Below, piece by piece: positions 43,268-52,365 of a stretch of 64,000 bases of DNA (position 1 is its first letter; every line of letters begins with the position of its first letter). Origin of the DNA: Bacteroidota bacterium (GTDB lineage Bacteria; Bacteroidota; Bacteroidia; Palsa-965); contig JAAFIA010000001.1 of the NCBI GenBank assembly GCA_013298545.1, forward strand, positions 62,001 to 126,000. Reading direction: 5' to 3'. The notes under the pieces are model-generated. The model was not told the origin of the DNA, made no database searches, and saw nothing but the letters and a program-made list of their open reading frames with translations. The position numbers were made by a program, and so were the translations under genes.

Positions 43268-43294
43268 CACTCGCAATTCGTAGAAAAACAATTC

Positions 43295-43321
43295 AGGGGA
43301 CAGAAAGTCCCCTGTTTTTTT
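43295..43321 (+). terminator. Leader terminator (attenuator) before rimP
   Basis: Perfect 8-bp stem CAGGGGAC / GTCCCCTG with a 4-base loop, followed by seven T. It lies between the promoter and the rimP ATG at 43327, so it would stop transcription before the operon unless antiterminated. Confidence 0.85.
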
Positions 43322-43326
43322 GTCGC

Positions 43327-43791
43327 ATGATCAACCACAATACCGTTCGCCAACTGGCCGAAGAACATCTCGCAGGCACCGATCTTTTTCTCGTTGACAT
43401 TACCATCAACGCGAAAAACAAAATCGCTGTATATGTTGACCGTATGGGCCATGTAGCCATCAAAGACTGCGTTTCGTTGAGCCGCCACATCGAGTCGAAT
43501 CTTGATCGTGAAGCCGAAGATTTTGAACTCGAAGTGTCATCGCCCGGCCTCGATAAACCGTTCAAAGTTATTCAGCAGTACGAAAAAAATATCGGCAAAG
43601 CGGTTGAGGTCGTTCTCAAAGACGGTCGCAAAATAGAAGGAACACTTACCGAAGCATCTGCTGAACGTATTGTTCTTGAACAACACCTGATTAAAAAAGT
43701 TGAGGGCAAAAAAACAAAACAAAAAACAACCGAACAGCACCCGTTTGCTTTCGCCGACATCAAAGAAACCTACATCGTCATTTCTTTTTAA
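43327..43791 (+). CDS. rimP: Ribosome maturation factor RimP
   Basis: 154 residues from the ATG at 43327. The frame reaches further upstream, but that part would cross the leader terminator and promoter. RimP assists late 30S subunit assembly in the cytoplasm. Visible are FLVDITINAKNKIAVYVDRM, DCVSLSRHIESNLDREAEDF and the hallmark ELEVSSPGLDKPFK, followed by the SH3-like C-terminal domain. First gene of the conserved rimP-nusA-infB order. Confidence 0.93.
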   Translation: MINHNTVRQLAEEHLAGTDLFLVDITINAKNKIAVYVDRMGHVAIKDCVSLSRHIESNLDREAEDFELEVSSPGLDKPFKVIQQYEKNIGKAVEVVLKDGRKIEGTLTEASAERIVLEQHLIKKVEGKKTKQKTTEQHPFAFADIKETYIVISF

Positions 43792-43840
43792 TTCAATATA
43801 CTAAACAAGAGTCATCCATAATTTGACATCCGTTTCAACA

Positions 43841-45091
43841 ATGGAAAACATCAACCTGATCGAATCCTTCTCAGAGTTTAAGGAAACGAAAAACATCGAC
43901 CGCACTACGTTGATCAGCATCATCGAAGACGTATTCCGCAGTCTTATCCGTAAAAAATACGGTAGCGACGAAAACTTCGACGTTATTGTAAATCCCGAAC
44001 GCGGCGACTTAGAGATTTGGCGCAACCGCGAAATTGTCGATGATGAATTTGCTGAAGACAGCTTTGATTACGACGAAAACAAACACATTGGCTTGAGCGA
44101 AGCCCGCAAAATTGAACCCGATTTTGAAATTGGTGAACAAGTAACAGATAGTTTTAAGCTCGATGATTTTGGACGCCGTTCTGTTTTGGCAATCCGTCAA
44201 AACCTCGTTTCGCGCGTACTCGATCTCGAAAAAGACGCCATCTACCAAAAATACAAAGAACGTGTTGGTGATGTCATTACGGGCGAAGTTTACCAAGTCT
44301 GGAAAAAAGAAACACTCATTCTCGACGACGAAGGCAACGAACTTATTCTTCCTAAAAACGAACAAATCCCGGGCGACTTTTTCAAAAAAGGCGATTCTAC
44401 CCGTGCCGTTGTTTCTAAAGTGGATATGCGCAACAACGCGCCTGTCATTATCCTTTCCCGCACCTCGCCTGTTTTCCTCGAAAAATTATTTGAAAACGAA
44501 GTTCCTGAGATTTTCGATGGCCTCATTACCATCAAGAAAATTGTCCGCGAACCAGGCGAACGCGCCAAAGTTGCTGTTGAGTCGTACGACGATCGCATTG
44601 ACCCTGTTGGTGCTTGTGTGGGCATGAAAGGCTCACGCATTCATGGCATTGTTCGCGAATTGAAAAACGAGAACATCGATGTTATCAATTATACTGCCAA
44701 TACACAACTCTTTATCCAACGTGCGTTAAGTCCAGCAAAAATCACATCAATCAAGCTCGACGAAGAAAATAAACGCGCCGAAGTATTCCTGAAGCCCGAT
44801 CAAGTTTCGCTTGCTATCGGAAAAGGAGGACACAATATCCGTTTGGCTGGCCGCTTAACCGGATACGAAATCGACGTTTACCGCGATACGGATGAAGATG
44901 TGGAAGACGTTACACTCGACGAATTCGGAGACGAAATCGAACAGTGGATTATTGATGAGTTCAAAAACATTGGTTGCGATACAGCGAAAGCCGTATTGGA
45001 ACTGAGCGATGAAGAACTCATCCGCCGTACCGACCTCGAAGAGGAAACCGTACGCGAAGTAAAACGCATTTTGCGTTCCGAGTTTGAATAA
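43841..45091 (+). CDS. nusA: Transcription termination/antitermination factor NusA
   Basis: 416 residues from the ATG at 43841 (MENINLIESFSEFKE); a TTG six codons earlier is rejected. The N-terminal RNA polymerase-binding domain, S1 domain (about 130-200, VGDVITGEVYQVWKKETLIL) and two KH domains (GACVGMKGSRIHGIVREL, VSLAIGKGGHNIRLAGRLTG) are present, with a shorter acidic C-terminus. It modulates pausing, termination and antitermination. It lies 49 bases after rimP. With a terminator in the operon leader, autoregulation by NusA is a reasonable inference. Confidence 0.95.
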   Translation: MENINLIESFSEFKETKNIDRTTLISIIEDVFRSLIRKKYGSDENFDVIVNPERGDLEIWRNREIVDDEFAEDSFDYDENKHIGLSEARKIEPDFEIGEQVTDSFKLDDFGRRSVLAIRQNLVSRVLDLEKDAIYQKYKERVGDVITGEVYQVWKKETLILDDEGNELILPKNEQIPGDFFKKGDSTRAVVSKVDMRNNAPVIILSRTSPVFLEKLFENEVPEIFDGLITIKKIVREPGERAKVAVESYDDRIDPVGACVGMKGSRIHGIVRELKNENIDVINYTANTQLFIQRALSPAKITSIKLDEENKRAEVFLKPDQVSLAIGKGGHNIRLAGRLTGYEIDVYRDTDEDVEDVTLDEFGDEIEQWIIDEFKNIGCDTAKAVLELSDEELIRRTDLEEETVREVKRILRSEFE

Positions 45092-45098
45092 GTTGCCA

Positions 45099-45149
45099 AC
45101 GATTTTTCGGGAACAAAAGCCGCCGCGAGCCATGTTCCCGAAAAATCGT
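45099..45149 (+). promoter_or_regulatory. 17-bp perfect hairpin between nusA and infB
   Basis: ACGATTTTTCGGGAACA (45099-45115) and its exact complement (45133-45149) around a 17-base GC-rich loop. There is no U-run afterwards, so it is not a standard terminator. It could be an RNA processing site or an mRNA-stability element setting nusA against infB levels. Confidence 0.7.
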
Positions 45150-45232
45150 GGAAAATAAGTGGTCATTTGCCGAATGAGTGCTTTGTTTTCCGACCTTTGT
45201 ACACCGAAAATTCAGCGCGGCAAAACGACTCT

Positions 45233-48232
45233 ATGTCAGAAACCGAAAAAACAATCCGACTCAGCAAAGTCAAAGGCGAGTTGAACGTGTCTCTTGAACG
45301 CATCTTCGAAGTACTCGAAGAAGCCGAGGGGCAAAAGATCGACCGCAACCCAAATGCAAAAATCTCAGAAGCGCAATACCGTCTTCTGCAAGATGAATTT
45401 GCTGTAGATCGGGAAGAAAAAGAAGAATCCAAGCAAATCGGACTTAGCACCAAAGCCCGCAAAGAAACGATTGCGCTTGAGAGTGATTCACGCCCACGCG
45501 AGAAAGAAAAAGAGCGCACACCGGAAGTGGCGAAAGAACCTGTGAAGGAGAAAGAACCCGTAAAACCGGTTGTCGAAACACCTCCCGCTGTTGTTGTTGA
45601 AAAGAAAGAAGAGGAAGAAGCGCCAAAAGTAGAGCCTGTTGTTGAAAAACAAGAGGAAGAAAAACCTGCGGAGGAAAAAACAGAAGAGATTGTTCGTGTA
45701 AAAGCCGAATCAACCTTTACTCCAAAAGTAATCGGCAAAATCAATCTCGAAGAAAAACCAAAAGCGAAAGGTAAAGCTCCCCAAAAGGTTGAGAAAGCTC
45801 AGGAAAAACCGAAGACTAATCCGAAAGGCGATAAAAACGCACCGAAAAAACAAGAGCCTGTTGTTACTCCTAAAGAAGAAGTAAAAGCAGAACCTGTTGT
45901 TGAAACGCCTGTTGTTACCGAAACGCCCGCTGTTGATATTCCTGAGGAGAAAAAAGAAGAAGTGCTCTTCCGCCGTACCGTCGATAAACTCGAAGGACCG
46001 AAGATCATGGGCAAAATTGTTTTGCCCGTTAAAGATGACAAGAAAAAACCTGTCGCCTCTTCTTCTGCTCAATTTGAATCCGACAAAAAGAAAAAACGCA
46101 AACGCATTCGTAAAGAAGGCGGACCTGTTGATCCAAAATCGTTTGCTGCTAAAAACGATCAAAATAAAACAGGCGGCGGACAAGGTGGTGGTGGAAATAA
46201 CCAAGGAAATAACAACAACCGCAACCGTCCAGGCGGTGGTGGTGGAAATAATCGTCCAGGCGGAAACAATCGCCCAGGCGGAAACAACCAAGGAAATAAC
46301 CGCAAGCCGAATACTCCGAAGGCTGAACTCACCGAAGAAGAAGTACAGGCACAAATTAAGGAAACACTCGCCCGTCTTAGCGGTGCTGGTGGAAAATCCA
46401 AAGCCTCTAAATACCGCCGCGAAAAACGCGATCAAGTTAGCCAACGTATTCAACAAGAAGCAGCAGCTCAACTTGCCAATGAAGGTATTTTAAAAGTAAC
46501 CGAATTTGTTACCGCTGCGCAACTCGCTACCATGATGAATGTTCCTGTAACAAACATCATCTCAACCTGTATGACGCTTGGCTTGTTCGTTTCCATCAAC
46601 CAACGTCTCGATGCCGAAACCATCAGCATCCTCGCCGAAGAATTTGGCTACAAAGTTGACTGGGTAAGTGCTGAAGTTCAAGAAGCCATTCAGGAAGAAG
46701 AAGATCGTCCTGAAGACCTCACCGATCGTCCGCCAGTTGTTACTGTCATGGGTCACGTTGACCACGGTAAAACATCACTCCTCGACTACATCCGCAAAAC
46801 AAACGTTATTGCTGGTGAATCGGGTGGTATTACGCAGCACATCGGAGCTTACGCGGTAAAACTCGAAAACGGAAAACAAATTACGTTCCTCGATACACCG
46901 GGTCACGAAGCGTTTACGGCGATGCGTGCGCGTGGTGCGAAACTTACTGACGTAGCCATCATCGTAGTGGCTGCCGACGATAGCGTCATGCCGCAAACCG
47001 TTGAAGCAATCAACCACGCACAAGCTGCGGGTGTTCCGATTGTATTCGCGATTAATAAAATTGATAAGCCCGGAGCAAATCCAGATAAAATCCGCGAAGC
47101 ACTCTCGGCCATGAATATCTTGGTTGAAGAATGGGGCGGTAAATTCCAGTGTCAAGAAATCTCGGCCAAAAAAGGTCAGCACATCGACACACTTCTCGAA
47201 AAAGTATTGCTCGAAGCCGAAATGCTTCAGCTCAAAGCCAATCCGGTACGCCGCGCCGTAGGTGCGGTCATCGAATCGACGCTTGATAAAGGTCGTGGTT
47301 ATACTGCAACCGTTCTCGTCGAAAACGGAACCATGCGTGTAGGCGATGTCGTTCTTGCTGGTTGTTTCAGTGGTCGTGTCAAAGCGATGCACAACGAACG
47401 CGGACAAGATATTCTCGAAGCCGGACCAGCAACGCCAGTTCAGTTGCTCGGCCTCAACGGTGCGCCACAAGCGGGCGATAAATTCAACATCATGGCCGAC
47501 GAACGCGAAGCCCGTGAAATTGCCAACAAACGTTTGCAACTTCAGCGCGAGCAACAAATTCGTACCACCAAACACATCACCATCGAAGAAATTGGCCGTC
47601 GTATTGCCCTCGGCGATTTCAAAGAACTCAACGTCATTGTCAAAGGCGACGTGGATGGTTCAATCGAAGCGTTGGCCGATGCGTTGCTCAAACTTTCTAC
47701 CGAGAAAGTTCAGATTCGCATCATTCACAAATCAGTTGGTGCCATCAGCGAAAGCGACGTACTCCTTGCTTCTGCTTCAAACGCCATCATCATTGGCTTC
47801 CAGGTTCGTCCGTCTGTCAATGCGAAGAAGCTTGCCGAAACAGAACAAATCGACATTCGTCTCTACTCCATCATTTACAAAGCCATCGAAGAAATCAAAG
47901 CCGCGATGGAAGGTATGTTGGCCCCAGAGTTTGAAGAGAAAGTTGTTTGTAACGTCGAGATTCGCGAAGTATTCCGCATCACGAAAGTGGGAACAATTGC
48001 TGGTTGTTATGTACTCGATGGTAAAGTCAACCGTCAAACCAAAGTACGCATCATCCGCGATGGCATTGTACTCCACGACGGCTCACTTGGTTCACTCAAA
48101 CGTTTCAAAGACGATGTGAAAGAAGTTGCTGCTGGTTACGAATGCGGTCTGAACATTGATAAATTCGACAACATTCAAGTTGGCGATTTGATCGAAGGTT
48201 ACGAAATGGTTGAGATCAAACGCAAACTTTAA
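45233..48232 (+). CDS. infB: Translation initiation factor IF-2
   Basis: 999 residues from the ATG at 45233 ([20 protein letters not shown]). The longer frame starts at a TTG beside the hairpin. IF-2 is the GTPase that delivers initiator tRNA to the 30S subunit. A long Lys/Glu/Pro-rich linker (to ~290) and a Gly/Asn/Arg-rich stretch ([14 protein letters not shown]) precede the conserved core. G1 is at about residues 505-512 (GHVDHGKT), then [12 protein letters not shown], and the C-terminal domains II-IV ending [15 protein letters not shown] terminator follows. Confidence 0.96.
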   Translation: MSETEKTIRLSKVKGELNVSLERIFEVLEEAEGQKIDRNPNAKISEAQYRLLQDEFAVDREEKEESKQIGLSTKARKETIALESDSRPREKEKERTPEVAKEPVKEKEPVKPVVETPPAVVVEKKEEEEAPKVEPVVEKQEEEKPAEEKTEEIVRVKAESTFTPKVIGKINLEEKPKAKGKAPQKVEKAQEKPKTNPKGDKNAPKKQEPVVTPKEEVKAEPVVETPVVTETPAVDIPEEKKEEVLFRRTVDKLEGPKIMGKIVLPVKDDKKKPVASSSAQFESDKKKKRKRIRKEGGPVDPKSFAAKNDQNKTGGGQGGGGNNQGNNNNRNRPGGGGGNNRPGGNNRPGGNNQGNNRKPNTPKAELTEEEVQAQIKETLARLSGAGGKSKASKYRREKRDQVSQRIQQEAAAQLANEGILKVTEFVTAAQLATMMNVPVTNIISTCMTLGLFVSINQRLDAETISILAEEFGYKVDWVSAEVQEAIQEEEDRPEDLTDRPPVVTVMGHVDHGKTSLLDYIRKTNVIAGESGGITQHIGAYAVKLENGKQITFLDTPGHEAFTAMRARGAKLTDVAIIVVAADDSVMPQTVEAINHAQAAGVPIVFAINKIDKPGANPDKIREALSAMNILVEEWGGKFQCQEISAKKGQHIDTLLEKVLLEAEMLQLKANPVRRAVGAVIESTLDKGRGYTATVLVENGTMRVGDVVLAGCFSGRVKAMHNERGQDILEAGPATPVQLLGLNGAPQAGDKFNIMADEREAREIANKRLQLQREQQIRTTKHITIEEIGRRIALGDFKELNVIVKGDVDGSIEALADALLKLSTEKVQIRIIHKSVGAISESDVLLASASNAIIIGFQVRPSVNAKKLAETEQIDIRLYSIIYKAIEEIKAAMEGMLAPEFEEKVVCNVEIREVFRITKVGTIAGCYVLDGKVNRQTKVRIIRDGIVLHDGSLGSLKRFKDDVKEVAAGYECGLNIDKFDNIQVGDLIEGYEMVEIKRKL

Positions 48233-48251
48233 TTCACTTATTCACTGTATA

Positions 48252-48290
48252 AAAAGAGGATGTCTCCAAAGAGGCAGCCTCTTCTTTTTT
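48252..48290 (+). terminator. Terminator of the rimP-nusA-infB operon
   Basis: AAGAGG / CCTCTT stem enclosing a loop with a further GCC pairing, followed by CTTTTTTG. Confidence 0.75.
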
Positions 48291-48352
48291 GTGGTGTAAT
48301 TTGGACCTTTAATACGGGTCATAGTCTTCTATAAAAGTTTGAGCTATAAAAT

Positions 48353-48527
48353 AACCGCAAAGGGCGCAAAGAAAGCGCAGAGGGGGCAAAGCCCAGTTTT
48401 CGAAAATCCTTTTCGGTAAAATTTTAACCGTCAAGTACACCAAGAAAGTGTAACGTTCGCAAAGCCCATTATTGGGAAATAGCAATAGCTCCGCGCTCTT
48501 TGCGAAACCTTTGCGGCCTTTGCGGTT
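48353..48527. repeat. MITE-like element with AACCGCAAAG termini
   Basis: 175 bases. The left end AACCGCAAAGGGCGCAAAG and the right end (CTTTGCGGCCTTTGCGGTT) are imperfect inverted repeats of about 30 bases. Centre contains CCGTCAAGTACACCAAGAAAG. No coding capacity. It fills most of the 380-base gap after infB. Confidence 0.65.
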
Positions 48528-48612
48528 AAAAAATTATTGCTCTGTTTGTGCTAACGATATACGCTCTTTTGAAGTCGCGCACGTATTTGATAACCGCGAT
48601 TAGTAAATAAAC

Positions 48613-49983
48613 CTACGGAAATAAAACACCGTTACAATCGATGCAGTTTAAGGTTGGAATCGTTGCGCCATATTTTGCATTGATGGCGAAAATAAATTCG
48701 TTGGCAAGTAAGGCATATCCTTTTTGATGTGGATGATAGCCATCGAGCGAGAAAAAACCACCGCTTACAAAAACAGCATTGGTGGTAACACCATCCCATT
48801 GTACGCCACTTGTCAACCGCGCAAAATAAGCGTGCATATCGACAAAGGCTAAATTGTATTCGCTTGCTTTTTGGGCAATGATTTGATTGTATGCGGCAAT
48901 GTGTTGGTCGAGGATGGCGGCCTCGGTGCTATCAATCACATAGCGATCGGGAATGGTCGAAAATAAAATTCCCATAAACTGACATTTCACCGAATCGAGC
49001 GGAAGGCCGAGCGTGAGGTATTCGCCCGCACGAATCTGACGCACACCTTGCGGCGCATTCACATCGTTGATCACAAAACCATTTGCGCCTTCATAAAAAC
49101 GGATGTGCGACAAATTGCTGACATCATAAATATCGTTGAGCGAATCGGCTTTGCTTGCCGTGAGTGTTGCGCCATTGTATGGAATGAGTGAATAATACGG
49201 AAACACCCGAAAATCAGGGATGTTTGCCACCACACCTTTTGCGCCATTTGCCGTGAGTTGCGAAAAAACAGAATCGACCAAAATTTCAAAAGCCGATGGC
49301 GACAAAATGCCAGCACCTTCGCCACCACGCCGAGCATAATCGAAAATATCTTCCATGCCCAACCATGCGGTAAAGAAACTTGCATTTGCATTCACGGCAT
49401 CGCCCAAGACGGTTGATGTGCCGGGCGCGGAGGCCATGCGGTGATAATACGGATTCGTATTGTTTTGAAGCGGCGCATTTCCAAAAGCTGGTAAAAACAA
49501 ATCAACCGTTCGTGCATACGGAATAGCGAAATTTTGGTTCTCGGTATCGTAAGCATTGGCCAAAAAAGGAGCAGCAAACGCGATTGGAAAAGAATCTTTT
49601 ACAGGGCCAAGCGAAACTGTTCCTTCACAATCTGTTCGGTCGCGCAATTTGGATGCGTGTACATAATAACTCTCCCAAGGCTTTAAGTTCCAGCCAAAAC
49701 CATCTGTGTAAGGAATTCTATTTTGAATAAATCGCCCCGCTCTTCCATCGGCTTTAGCAAGCTGGTTAGCAAGCAAGGCCGGAATACTTTTATGCTGACT
49801 TCCTTCGTCCAATGCTCCATTCTGATAACCCGAAAGAAAACCTCCGCCAATGGCAATCGTTTTTCGGAGGTCGAGTGAACCCGACTGTGGCGCGGGCATA
49901 TCCAGCTTAGGCGTACAAGCCGAAACCGCCAAAACAAGGCTAGAAATAAATGCGATGCGTGAAAATAAACGTGCCTTCATCAT
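48613..49983 (-). CDS. SGNH/GDSL-hydrolase-like lipoprotein with altered block I
   Basis: 456 residues. Lipoprotein signal with lipobox VSAC (Cys23). The SGNH fold is suggested by block I position IAIGGGFLSGY (43-53), a GMEDIF segment in place of the G.ND block and DGYHPHQKGYALLANEF with the Asp-His pair at the C-terminus. Aligned to GDSLTAG, the nucleophile serine is Gly48 and the aspartate Gly47, so ordinary esterase activity is doubtful. It lies 33 bases after a fructosamine-kinase gene and may share its transcript. Confidence 0.8.
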   Translation of the reverse strand: MMKARLFSRIAFISSLVLAVSACTPKLDMPAPQSGSLDLRKTIAIGGGFLSGYQNGALDEGSQHKSIPALLANQLAKADGRAGRFIQNRIPYTDGFGWNLKPWESYYVHASKLRDRTDCEGTVSLGPVKDSFPIAFAAPFLANAYDTENQNFAIPYARTVDLFLPAFGNAPLQNNTNPYYHRMASAPGTSTVLGDAVNANASFFTAWLGMEDIFDYARRGGEGAGILSPSAFEILVDSVFSQLTANGAKGVVANIPDFRVFPYYSLIPYNGATLTASKADSLNDIYDVSNLSHIRFYEGANGFVINDVNAPQGVRQIRAGEYLTLGLPLDSVKCQFMGILFSTIPDRYVIDSTEAAILDQHIAAYNQIIAQKASEYNLAFVDMHAYFARLTSGVQWDGVTTNAVFVSGGFFSLDGYHPHQKGYALLANEFIFAINAKYGATIPTLNCIDCNGVLFP

Positions 49984-50016
49984 TCAAATAACGGGCATTT
50001 TTTTCACATCTGAAAA

Positions 50017-50898
50017 TTAAGCGAACGCTTTAACAATTTGGAGCAAATCGCGCACATAGCCGCCACCAAACAAATTGGTGTGAACCAGCAAGGGATAAAC
50101 CTGTGCGAATGGCTGGCGCGCTTTCCAGTTTTTTTCGAGTGGGAAATTTTCTTCGTAGCCTGTATAAAAATCGGCACCAAAACCGCCGAAGAGATTGGTC
50201 ATGGCAATATCCATTTCGCGGTGGCCGAAATAAACAGCCGGATCAAAAACGGCTGGACCGAGTAGGCTCACGAAAAAATTTCCGCTCCACAAATCGCCAT
50301 GCAACAAAGCGGGTTGCTCTTGCGGAAAAAGTTCGGGAACAACTTGACAAAAGCGTTCTGTTTTTCTAACCACATCGTACGTCAACGCCTGTTTGTCGCG
50401 GGCCATTTGAAGTTGTGGAAGAATGCGTTCTTCCACAAAAAAATCGGCCCAGGTAGCGTGATTGGCATTTGATTGCGGCAACGATCCAATAAAATTATCG
50501 TGATCGAGTCCGAATTTTTTTTGTGTGATGCGGTGTTGCCGCGCGAGTGCTTGCCCACTTTCAAACCAACTTCGCGGATGCAGCGGACCTTTTTCTAAAA
50601 ACTCCAACAACAGAAACGATGCTGCTTTCTGGTCGCTTGCCGCCAAGACTTTGGGAATACGAAAACCATTGGCCAGTTGCAGCAGATCCAATCCACGCGC
50701 TTCAATCTCAAAACGTATGGGCGATTCGTCTAAACGTTCTTTGTATTTCAAAAAATACGAGCCAACAGGCGTTACCACTTGATAAGCGCGCGAAATATTT
50801 CCACCCGTTACGGCTTGTATGCGTGTAACAATAATGGTACGCCCTTCGCGCAACGAAAGGTGCGACTCAACAGCAGACTGAACAGCAACAGGCAACAT
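50017..50898 (-). CDS. Fructosamine kinase family protein
   Basis: 293 residues, normal length. These kinases phosphorylate sugar-derived ketoamines on glycated proteins, causing their breakdown (deglycation). Visible are GGNISRAYQVVTPVGSYFLK with the ATP-contacting lysine, FLLLEFLEKG, the catalytic loop LLHGDLWSGNFF, FDPAVYFGHREMDIAMTNLF and the C-terminal YPLLVHTNLFGGGY. The 201-base gap before it holds only a weak GGAA-type stretch. Confidence 0.9.
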   Translation of the reverse strand: MLPVAVQSAVESHLSLREGRTIIVTRIQAVTGGNISRAYQVVTPVGSYFLKYKERLDESPIRFEIEARGLDLLQLANGFRIPKVLAASDQKAASFLLLEFLEKGPLHPRSWFESGQALARQHRITQKKFGLDHDNFIGSLPQSNANHATWADFFVEERILPQLQMARDKQALTYDVVRKTERFCQVVPELFPQEQPALLHGDLWSGNFFVSLLGPAVFDPAVYFGHREMDIAMTNLFGGFGADFYTGYEENFPLEKNWKARQPFAQVYPLLVHTNLFGGGYVRDLLQIVKAFA

Positions 50899-51040
50899 GT
50901 TTAAAAATAGAAAATTGGAAAATAGCGTGGAAAGATTTTATTTTTTACAAATACTCGGTTGTCAGAAAATCGCGTTACGTGAACTTTTTTGCCCAATCAG
51001 GTCCGATTTAAAATGTGGTGGTGGAAGTAAATCATGTACC

Positions 51041-51077
51041 TTTTGGAAATTGGAACTTTCAACATTCCATTTTGACC
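51041..51077. repeat. GGAA-type stretch downstream of pth
   Basis: Short degenerate TTGGAAATTGGAACTTTC / CATTCCATTTTG units, the weakest of the four such stretches; 23 bases from the pth stop codon. Confidence 0.3.
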
Positions 51078-51099
51078 AAACGACAATTCATTTTTCCTA

Positions 51100-51663
51100 T
51101 TATTTCCCGTTGAATTGTGTCATGGTCAATTGCAAACCAATTGTACCAAATGCTTTGATGACTTCTGTTGCTTTGGGAATGCGTGTTTGCAGCAATTCGT
51201 TTTCTTCTTTGGTCCAACGCCCGAGAACATATTCTACTTGGCGTCCTTTCGGAAATTCATTTCCCACACCAAAACGCAACCGCGCATATTCGGTTGTTCC
51301 AAGAACTTCTTGAATATTTTTTAAGCCATTATGTCCGCCATCGCTTCCTTTTCCTTTGAGGCGCAAGGCACCAACAGGCAAAGCAAGATCATCGGTAATC
51401 ACCAAAATATTTTCGCGCTGAATTTTTTCGGCTTGCATCCAATACTGAACTGCCTTACCACTCAAATTCATGTAGGTAGTTGGTTTGATGAGAATAAATG
51501 TGCGCCCTTTGAATTTGTATTCGGTAACATGCGCGTGGCGGTCGAGCCGGAAAACGAGACTGGACGCTCGTGCGAGAGCGTCCAGTACATCGAATCCTAT
51601 GTTGTGGCGTGTACCGGCGTATTCATCACCGATATTGCCAAGGCCAGCAATGAGGTATTTCAC
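51100..51663 (-). CDS. pth: Peptidyl-tRNA hydrolase
   Basis: 187 residues. It releases peptides from peptidyl-tRNA that has dropped off ribosomes. The catalytic His20 is in GTRHNIGFDVLD, Asn10 in GLGNIG, the IKPTTYMNLSG segment and Asp in VITDDLALP are all present, as is GSDGGHNGLKNI. It follows rplY by 14 bases, and the prs-rplY-pth order is common in bacteria. Confidence 0.95.
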   Translation of the reverse strand: MKYLIAGLGNIGDEYAGTRHNIGFDVLDALARASSLVFRLDRHAHVTEYKFKGRTFILIKPTTYMNLSGKAVQYWMQAEKIQRENILVITDDLALPVGALRLKGKGSDGGHNGLKNIQEVLGTTEYARLRFGVGNEFPKGRQVEYVLGRWTKEENELLQTRIPKATEVIKAFGTIGLQLTMTQFNGK

Positions 51664-51677
51664 CGATCAGGAATTAT

Positions 51678-52322
51678 TTACTTTTTAGCAGCTGGGGCTT
51701 TTGCAGCAGGAGCAGCAGCTTTAGCGGCTGGAGCTTTTGCAGCACCTTTCGCTTTGTCATCTGTAGCAGCAACAGCCACGTTACGTGTAACCTGAATGGT
51801 AACAATCGTCAAGTTGCTTGCGTCGGTCAGTGTAAGACCATCGACGTTCACATCAGCAACACGAATGTTTTGACCAATGTCAAGTGTTTCGATGTTGATG
51901 GTGATGTTGTCTGGCATGTTGGCAAGTGGTCCGCGCACGTTGAGTTTGCGCAATTTTTTGATGAGTTTACCACCAGCTTTAACACCTGCAGAGTTTCCAA
52001 CCAATTTGATTGGCAAACCAATGTTGATGTCTTTGCCTTCAACAACTTCGATAAAATCGGCGTGAACGATGCGATCGTTAACTGGATTTTGTTGAATTTC
52101 TTTGAGAATAGCAACGTGTTTTTTGTCGCCGATTGTTAATTCAACGGCATGTACATCAGGGGTAAACACGAGTGGGCGGAATTGCGATTCAGGAACAGCA
52201 AATGTTACTTGTTCTTTTCCACCGTAAAGTACGCAAGGTACTTGTTCGTTGCGGCGCAATGCTTGTGCGTCTTTTTTCCCTACGTTCGCGCGAAGCGAAC
52301 CGCTCATAGCAACTGTTTTCAT
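51678..52322 (-). CDS. rplY: Ribosomal protein bL25 (long, CTC type)
   Basis: 214 residues. The N-terminal L25 domain (ANVGKKDAQALRRNEQVPCV) binds 5S rRNA; the C-terminal TL5/CTC domain (about 90-190) contains DFIEVVEGKDINIGLPIKLV. The tail is low-complexity Ala/Lys/Pro (APAAKAAAPAAKAPAAKK), typical of Bacteroidota. It sits between prs and pth on one transcript. Confidence 0.93.
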   Translation of the reverse strand: MKTVAMSGSLRANVGKKDAQALRRNEQVPCVLYGGKEQVTFAVPESQFRPLVFTPDVHAVELTIGDKKHVAILKEIQQNPVNDRIVHADFIEVVEGKDINIGLPIKLVGNSAGVKAGGKLIKKLRKLNVRGPLANMPDNITINIETLDIGQNIRVADVNVDGLTLTDASNLTIVTIQVTRNVAVAATDDKAKGAAKAPAAKAAAPAAKAPAAKK

Positions 52323-52365
52323 TTTTGTTTTGTTTGTTTAATTATGAATTGATTTGAACTGATTA

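Noticed and set aside
48233-48612. tRNA or small RNA gene after infB
   Set aside because: The visible base pairing is explained by a terminator and the AACCGCAAAG inverted-repeat element; no tRNA features.
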